12,607 nucleotides of DNA from Tetmemena sp. SeJ-2015 (lineage: Eukaryota > Ciliophora > Spirotrichea > Sporadotrichida > Oxytrichidae), in the NCBI GenBank assembly GCA_027382625.1, contig JAJKFJ010024683.1:1-12607 (forward strand), read 5' to 3'. A program made the translations under genes and the position numbers. Each line of letters starts with the position of its first letter. The first letter of the stretch is position 1. The notes under the pieces are model-generated. The model made no database searches. It was not told the DNA's origin and was given only the letters and a program-made list of their open reading frames with translations. This document shows positions 7,908 to 12,607 of this stretch, piece after piece.

Positions 7908-9217
7908 ATGGAATCCAGACTTGAGCAACTACTCAACCGATTTGAATCACTAGTCAATAGACTTGAGGGAGCCGGCGGTGCCACTAGTGGCTAAGCTTCC
8001 TCATCAACTGGAAGTGCCCCAAAATCTACTTCATTGCCAAAATTGGTGAAGGACTTCGATAATGAAATGAACTCTAAGATCAAAACACTCGAGGATGCGA
8101 CTGCCTCTTTCGGATAAGAAGTCGTCTCAACCATTGTAAGCTGCTTTGCTAATTCTAGTAGTTCTCTTTGTCTCATTCTTCTAATTTAGACCAAGGAATA
8201 TGTGAAGATCCTTCTGAGCCAGAGAGACATCTTGATCACCATGAGTTAGAGTGCAAGACCTGCTAATTTCCAATTCCTGATTGCCCCTGTCTCTAAGGCC
8301 AAGAATGATGTGAAGGGTCTTAAAAATAAGGATCTCAAGCTCTAGAATCATGTCTAGACTGTGGCTGATGGCTTCGACCTCTTTGCCTGGTTTGCTCAGG
8401 TACGAACTTTCCTCTCTGCTAATGAAATATGTAGTCTGACTTGAAGGATGTAATCGAGGACTAGCTGAAGCAGATTGACTTTTATGGATTCAAGGTGTTG
8501 CAGCTGAAGTAAGACCCAGACACTGCTTGGTACAAGGCTTACAAGGAAGTGGCTAAGACTTTTGTGGACTTCTTAGTTCAAAACGCAGACGATGTGGTCC
8601 AGTGGAAGGGACAGGGCAACGCTGAAGACGTGTTCGCCTCCACTTTTGGTAGCTCAGAGCAAGTTTTCAGAGGTGATACAGGCGCAACTTCTGTTAAGAA
8701 GCAAGTCGAAGAGGTGAAGGCCCAAGCTGGCAACCTCTTTGCAGATATTACAAGTGGCAAGACCATGAACTAGAATAAAATTATCATGAATAATCCATTT
8801 TACAAGACTTCTCTTTTAAATCTAATAAAGTTTTAGAATTTGGTACATGTGGAGAAGAATGCACACAAGAAGGACGGTCCACTACAGCCCATTGAAAAGA
8901 AGTAGGTTGCTCCAAGACAACCAGCAGCTGGAGCAAAGGTCGAAGTAGTCAAGGACCCACACTTAAATATTAAATGCCCTATTTTCATAATTATAAGACC
9001 CAAAGACTGAATTCAAAATGAACACCTACTACATTTATCAATCATTAAGAGTAATTTTATTATGAATTAAATTAGAATTTAATTGTAAGAAGATGCTTAT
9101 AGTTTAATGCTTTACTCTTAGGAGCACTATGGAAAGGAGGTTTTGAAGTATTCAGGCGACCAACTAGAATCCAACTATGCTTTCGCTATGATCAAGTGCA
9201 AGGACACCACTTTCTCA
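7908..9217 (+). CDS. Adenylyl cyclase-associated protein (CAP/Srv2), actin regulator, C-terminal end not found
   Basis: CAP binds actin monomers and, with cofilin, recycles them; it acts in the cytoplasm. ATG 7908 opens MESRLEQLLNRFESLVNRLE, the family's N-terminal oligomerising helix. The helical CAP_N domain follows: KEYVKILLSQRDILITMSQS, QSARPANFQFLIAPV, NHVQTVADGFDLFAWFAQ, DFYGFKVLQLKQDPDTAWYK and VDFLVQNADDVVQWKG. Then come NLFADITSGKTMNQ and, after IES removal, NLVHVEKNAHKKDGPLQP, matching the LKHV-type WH2-like motif. A Pro-rich linker and the start of the beta-helical actin-binding domain (NYAFAMIKCKDTTFS) follow. Introns are GT-AG at 8136-8189, 8400-8434 and 9051-9121. TAA/TAG encode Gln in conserved columns. 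After TTFS (9217) homology is lost and the frame stops at TGA 9311-9313; roughly 100 family residues are missing or unrecognised. Confidence 0.92.
8771..8839. other. IES in CAP gene, pointer TAGAAT (8771-8776 and 8834-8839)
   Basis: A 57-bp AT-rich insert (8777-8833). The in-frame 63-bp excision joins SGKTMNQN to LVHVEKNAHKKDG, restoring the conserved WH2-like motif of CAP. The repeat itself encodes Gln-Asn at both copies. Confidence 0.85.
8954..9002. other. IES in CAP gene, pointer GACCCA (8954-8959 and 8997-9002)
   Basis: A 37-bp insert (8960-8996). The 43-bp excision shifts frame and joins VEVVKDP to KTEFKMNTYYIYQ; without it the frame stops at a TGA shortly after. Confidence 0.85.
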
Positions 9218-9322
9218 AAAATAAAACTGAAGCCCTTTTTTACTCTAATTTCTTATAATTTACTCCTTTATAAATATTATAACTTTATCCTTTTCAGTTT
9301 ATCCTTTATTTGAGAGTAAGTT

Positions 9323-9583
9323 ATGTTTAAATTTGAAAATGTGTTCCTTATAAACGACATCGAGATAAATATAATAAATGTACCATAAAATAGCTGGGTG
9401 TCATCATTTTTAGTTGCAAATATGAAATTTGGTTAGAATAAAGACCCGAGCTATTCTTATGATTTTAACATAGTCTAAAGTTACAATCATATGCTGCAGA
9501 AGCTCAAGAATCATACTTAAAATATTTTTATCACTTATTTTAGAGCTTTAATACTTCCCTAGCTCGAGAAGGATTCAAGATGA
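9323..9583 (+). CDS. Uncertain ORF, 86 codons; possible CAP C-terminal fragment
   Basis: Open under UGA-only stops from ATG 9323 to TGA 9581-9583. Its start, KFENVFLINDIEIN, loosely resembles the CAP beta-helix segment written FENV...VEIIN in relatives, and it lies just after the point where CAP homology ends. The following residues (NSWVSSFLVANMKFGQNKDP) do not match CAP. The codons ATAAATATAATAAAT at about 9365-9379 contain a tandem repeat that could be a tiny insert. Either a degraded or unrecognised MDS of CAP, or chance. Confidence 0.3.
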
Positions 9584-10113
9584 GCGAGTTAAAAATATTT
9601 TCAACAATAAAATATACTTAAGATTTATAAAAATAGCTACTTTAAATTAAATATAGGATCATATCCAGTGAAATTTTTGAATTTATATTTTAAAAAATAT
9701 TCTTACAAATTTTTTATCGAGTACTCTCCGAATTGACATTAAGTTAAGCCATCTTCTGAAAATCAGGACTTCCAATTTAAGATGGCGATTTTAATTAAAT
9801 ACCAATTTTATGAGGTATTCGAAATTATTGCTTGCCCTCAAAGTCACTCGGCCTCAAATCTTTATCTTCTTAAAAAATAATATAAAAAGTTTAGATGAAA
9901 TAATTTAATTTATTCTAATGTAAGTAACTGATGACATAAAGAATTAATTAATCTTCTGAATCAGAGATCCGAAAATTGGTAGTAAATGTTTTTATTTTAT
10001 CTTCTTGTTACTCTAGTTATTTCTCCATAGTTGCACGCTATACCACGTCGGTACATTCTCTCTCTGATTTATATTTTTATTCTAATTCTTTGACATTTAG
10101 TCTCACTTTTTAT
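9584..10113. other. AT-rich non-coding stretch with a hairpin
   Basis: No gene is recognised. It contains an 8-bp inverted repeat (9748-9755/9779-9786) and a short UGA-only ORF from ATG 9782 that is too weak to call. No RNA gene or telomere repeat is seen. Confidence 0.5.
9748..9786. repeat. Inverted repeat GCCATCTT / AAGATGGC with 23-bp loop
   Basis: Arms 9748-9755 and 9779-9786 are perfect reverse complements. The arms are GC-richer than their surroundings. It could be a transcription end, a small structured RNA, or chance. Confidence 0.5.
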
Positions 10114-11116
10114 TCAAAGTAATAAAAAAAATATATTCAAATGAACTTTTTGTACCCTGGAAATGTATTGGTATTTTTAGTTAAACTCTATAAATACTTG
10201 CTTGATTAATTTAACAAAAAGATGAATTTAAGATTTGCGAAGTAATTATTTTTTGATGATGCCATTCACGTCTTTAAAGAGTTGCGAGCCGTAGTGGTTA
10301 AAGAATGCGTGTCTTTTAACTTGCTGAAAAAATAAATGAGTATAAGCTATCATCATTCAATTAAATGGAAGTTCTATTTTATACTGTACTGTGGGCCTCT
10401 TTTTTAAGCTGAAAGAGAGCATATGTATTAGCAAATCGATTAGGTAATCCGTCGTCACCTTGAACTGATCAGGAATTTTACTCCCTTATTGCTTTTAAAC
10501 CAAACTTTATACACATACACACAATTAAATATAGATCCATATATATGTGTGTGTGTGTGTGTGTGTGTATGTATATATATTAAACTTCGTATTCTAGAAA
10601 TAAGGTAACCTGGTTATCTGTATTCAGCTTTGCTATAGCATCCACCCTCGTACGGAAACTCTTTGAATCTCAACAAAAAAAGCAACACGCCAAGTTGAAA
10701 TATGTCTATCTTTGTTAAATCCTCAGCAGAAAATTGCTTGACTTAACTTGGATGGTGCTGCAGTAAAATCTGTTCAGGAGCCATGAAATTTAATTCGTAA
10801 ATAAAAAAAATGGGATACAAAGTTTAGGTATCTAAATTAATAGTTCCAGCCTTGAAGTTGAACTTGCCTTTTTGAATGTCTTCTATGGTTTGAGATATAC
10901 CGAAGTCCCCCAGCTTAGTCAGTAAAGGGATTCGAGCTGTCATGAGGTTGGCCGAGTAATCTTTATATTTCTGAAAAAATACGTTGCCGGGCTTGATGTC
11001 CAAATGGAGAATCTTTAATATATTCTCTAAGAGATTTTTAAAAGAATCCCACATGAGTGCATGAACTCAAGAGATAGCAAGAGTTAACGCGCTATAACAA
11101 AGATCAGCCCTTCACT
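10114..11116 (-). CDS. Protein kinase catalytic domain (Ser/Thr-type), IES-interrupted, N-lobe unresolved
   Basis: After IES removal the minus strand encodes ARQLLLSLEFMHSCGIL, then the catalytic loop HLDIKPGNV (HRD position reads HLD, with catalytic Asp, Lys and Asn present). The Mg-binding segment LGDFGIS and activation-segment end AGTINFMAPEQI follow. Subdomain IX is KIDIFQLGVLLFL, then EFPYEGG, then DYLIDLLIHMLSF and KKRPTVQQVKRHAFF, the subdomain XI signature. The tail runs NHYGSQLFKDVNGII into an AT-rich end at TGA 10116-10114. Four inserts interrupt it. The glycine loop, ATP-binding lysine, helix C and hinge are not convincingly found upstream. A GTGAGT...CAG intron candidate lies at 11115-11204, and a frame reading LEKCEFLCLQYYSSF nearby could be a helix C/beta4 piece. 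The specific kinase family is not assignable. Confidence 0.8.
10324..10386. other. IES or intron in kinase gene, pointer CTG (10324-10326 and 10384-10386)
   Basis: A 57-bp insert (10327-10383) contains a minus-strand TGA. Excision of 60 bp between CAG copies (minus strand) gives KRPTVQQVKRHAFF, with the usual spacing between RPT and H. A 66-nt GTACAG...CAG intron would give RPTQVKRHAFF, two residues short. The nature of the insert is therefore open. Confidence 0.6.
10502..10587. other. IES made largely of GT/AC and AT dinucleotide repeats, pointer AAACTT (10502-10507 and 10582-10587)
   Basis: The 74-bp insert (10508-10581) contains (GT)11 at 10547-10568, an ACACATACACACA tract at 10511-10523 and AT runs. 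Removal of 80 bp shifts frame and gives YLISRIRSLVQKQQGSKIP, linking subdomains IX and X of the kinase. The AC-rich and GT-rich parts are near complements, so the insert can fold on itself. Confidence 0.85.
10547..10568 (+). repeat. (GT)11 microsatellite
   Basis: Eleven GT units flanked by AT-rich alternating sequence, entirely inside the kinase-gene IES. Length variation here would be harmless to the protein if the IES is removed. Confidence 0.95.
10786..10838. other. IES in kinase gene, pointer AAATT (10786-10790 and 10834-10838)
   Basis: A 43-bp insert (10791-10833) with a poly-A/T core. Excision of 48 bp turns GTINLDT... into GTINFMAPEQ, the invariant end of the kinase activation segment. 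No GT-AG ends coincide with the required join. Confidence 0.9.
11008..11048. other. IES in kinase gene, pointer AGAATC (11008-11013 and 11043-11048)
   Basis: A 29-bp insert (11014-11042). Excision of 35 bp shifts frame and joins FMHSCGIL to HLDIKPGN across the catalytic loop. It falls exactly where kinases need continuous sequence. Confidence 0.9.
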
Positions 11117-11257
11117 GAAAGGAAATAGAGTTTAATAATTCTTGATTTATCCTATATCATTTAAAATGTGAAGCTTGAATAGTACTAGAGACATAAGAAC
11201 TCACATTTCTCTAGCTTTAAATACGATTTTTAATCATAATGAAGTAAGAAATCAACT

Positions 11258-11932
11258 TCAGAACAGAATCGATATAGCTTGACATAGTATCATCATTTAC
11301 TTTTTAATTATCACCAACTATGAAATTATCAGCATAGAGATAATTCTACTTGCTATTGATTTTTTAAAAAAATTTAATAGAGTATATCTCTAAAGATATC
11401 TTAAATTCTAAAGCTAAATAAAAAAAAAAATTTTACTTTACTTTACTTTACTTTACTTTACTTTACTTTACTAAAGCTTAATAAATAAAGAAGGACGCAT
11501 AAATTTCCCAAATCTTAAACATATTCTTCTCTTTAATAAAATTATAATTGCAATATCGAATTACATCAAGGCTTAACTTCTAGCTTCATCAACTTAACTA
11601 AGTTACTTGTTTTTATATCCAATTTTCGTTTGTTCTAAGGACACGTTGACTCGCTTAAAGTAGTTGCCCATAATTTCTTTATCTTCACTGCTTAGCTCAT
11701 AAATCTCCAGGAAGCCTTTCTCATTTATAGAGCCCTTGAAGCGTTTCCTTAGCTGTTCGTAAATATTTTTCTCATTCTTAAGATTTTTTATGTTCTAAGA
11801 CAGCCCTGTCTCCTTCTAGAGAGGAAGTTTAAATAAGATATTGTCGTGCCCTTATAGCTCTACCAAAATATAATATATAAGTTCTTAAATGTGGATAATA
11901 AGGGGGTGCGAAAGGGAATGGAAAATGGAAAC
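11258..11932 (-). CDS. Unrecognised ORF (224 codons, UGA-only stops), first half coding-like
   Basis: Open from just after a TGA at 11935-11933 to TGA 11260-11258. The part from about 11890 to 11555 looks coding: YYILVELQGHDNILFKLPLQ, NIYEQLRKRF, NEKGFLEIYELSSEDKEIMG, NYFKRVNVSLEQTKIGYKN. Composition is charged with helix-like patterning. Below about 11550 it becomes Ile/Phe-rich and runs through the CTTTA array and a poly-A tract, so it has probably left coding sequence or entered an IES. No initiator ATG is evident, so it is likely an internal segment. It may belong to the 5' part of the kinase gene downstream on the same strand, or to a separate gene. I do not recognise a family. Confidence 0.45.
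11421..11472 (+). repeat. Poly-A tract followed by CTTTA tandem array
   Basis: A run of A (about 11420-11430), TTTTA, then seven perfect CTTTA units (11436-11470). It lies in AT-rich DNA between the coding-like segment and the kinase gene. Confidence 0.95.
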
Positions 11933-12607
11933 TCAGAAAGTGCACAAATTATAGCCAGATAGTGGGCTTAATCGCTGAGTCAAGGGGTAAAATTGGTCGT
12001 GTTGTATTTATCTAGAGGCCAAGGTAGCAACAAATAGTTTGGGCTCTAGTCTGAAAACGAATGTGTGTTGGTGGATTCTTGTATTTTATAGATACTCTAA
12101 TATTTACAATGGGAGAAATATGCAAGCTACAAAAATTCCAATTCTAAAAATAAAAAAGAAATATGATAAATTCAAAGTGACTGGCTGGTCATAGTTCGGC
12201 AAAACTAATTTTAAACTGCAAAGCCTCCTCCCTATTCTTCTATTTAGTGATCTTACTCTGGCTAATTGTAGCAAAAGCTTTTAAGTAAAGGGATGGACTT
12301 GGAGGGATGCAACTCTATTTAACTTCACAGGCTAAAACAGTTATATAATAATACCACTTTCAATGAGAAAAAAATATAATTAAATATATTTCCATTCCTT
12401 AATTTTAAATTTACTTCTACCAACAATCAGCATTTTATAAAAGCATAATTTATCTTTGAAAATATCCTCTATTAAATGCAGACCCTCCCTTTGCGTGGAT
12501 TTATATATTTTATTCTTCTTTTTTTTAATTATTATTATTTTGCTAAAATTCTTCGTGTATATTATCTCCTTCTATTTAATTTTCTATAGCTTAATTTTAT
12601 AAATAAC
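11933..12607. other. Unassigned right end; GC-richer patch 11890-12080 possibly coding
   Basis: From about 11890 to 12080 base composition resembles the MDSs of this window, and several frames on both strands lack TGA. A plus frame reads GMENGNSESAQIIARQWAQS; a minus frame reads RFQTRAQTICCYLGL. I cannot decide which is real. Beyond about 12330 the DNA is very AT-rich and nothing is recognised. Confidence 0.35.

Noticed and set aside
8017..8024. CCCCAAAA, the spirotrich telomere unit
   Set aside because: It occurs once, inside conserved CAP coding sequence, with no tandem copies, so it is not a telomere.
10786..10838. Kinase insert as an in-frame intron
   Set aside because: No GT-AG pair yields the GTINFMAPE join; only the AAATT repeat does.

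Overview
This window reads as germline (micronuclear) DNA of a ciliate, most likely a spirotrich of the Oxytricha/Stylonychia kind. Two observations support this. First, TAA and TAG occur in frame as glutamine throughout well-conserved proteins, and only TGA ends genes. Second, the genes are interrupted by short AT-rich inserts that are not introns. Each insert is flanked by a 4-8 bp direct repeat, and removing the insert plus one repeat copy restores the protein. That is the signature of internal eliminated sequences (IESs) flanked by pointers, separating macronuclear-destined segments (MDSs). About 16 junctions are well supported by sequence and protein logic; a few more are tentative. Ordinary GT-AG introns of 22-71 nt are also present. 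No telomeric array is seen. No tools were used, so all homology calls come from recognising motifs.

Layout: (1) 78-2144, plus, SET-domain lysine methyltransferase of the Rubisco-LSMT/SETD type, with two clear and up to three tentative IESs. (2) about 2223-4332, plus, a CEP104/FAP256-like ciliary tip protein with coiled coil and TOG-like domain, seven IESs, and most of its N-terminal domain absent. (3) 4402-5160, minus, HAD-family phosphatase (phosphoglycolate phosphatase-like), one IES, C-terminal catalytic part absent. (4) 5292-5576, plus, a 94-residue membrane protein in one uninterrupted segment. (5) 6110-7754, minus, a long Gln/Asn/Ser-rich protein of unknown function with two IESs. (6) 7908 to about 9217, plus, adenylyl cyclase-associated protein (CAP) with two IESs, C-terminal end not recognisable. 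(7) 10114 to about 11116, minus, protein kinase catalytic domain with four IESs, one made largely of GT/AC and AT dinucleotide repeats. (8) 11258-11932, minus, an open frame whose first half looks coding. The remaining AT-rich stretches hold weak ORFs, one hairpin and a CTTTA tandem array.

Gene pairs 3/4 and 5/6 are divergent with 131 and 153 bp between start codons, while 2 and 3 converge. The genes do not form an obvious pathway. What links them is genome architecture: each must be spliced at the DNA level during macronuclear development. At least three of them (CEP104, HAD phosphatase, CAP), and perhaps the kinase, lack conserved parts here. The missing pieces may be encoded at other germline loci (scrambled or dispersed genes), or these may be decayed copies.
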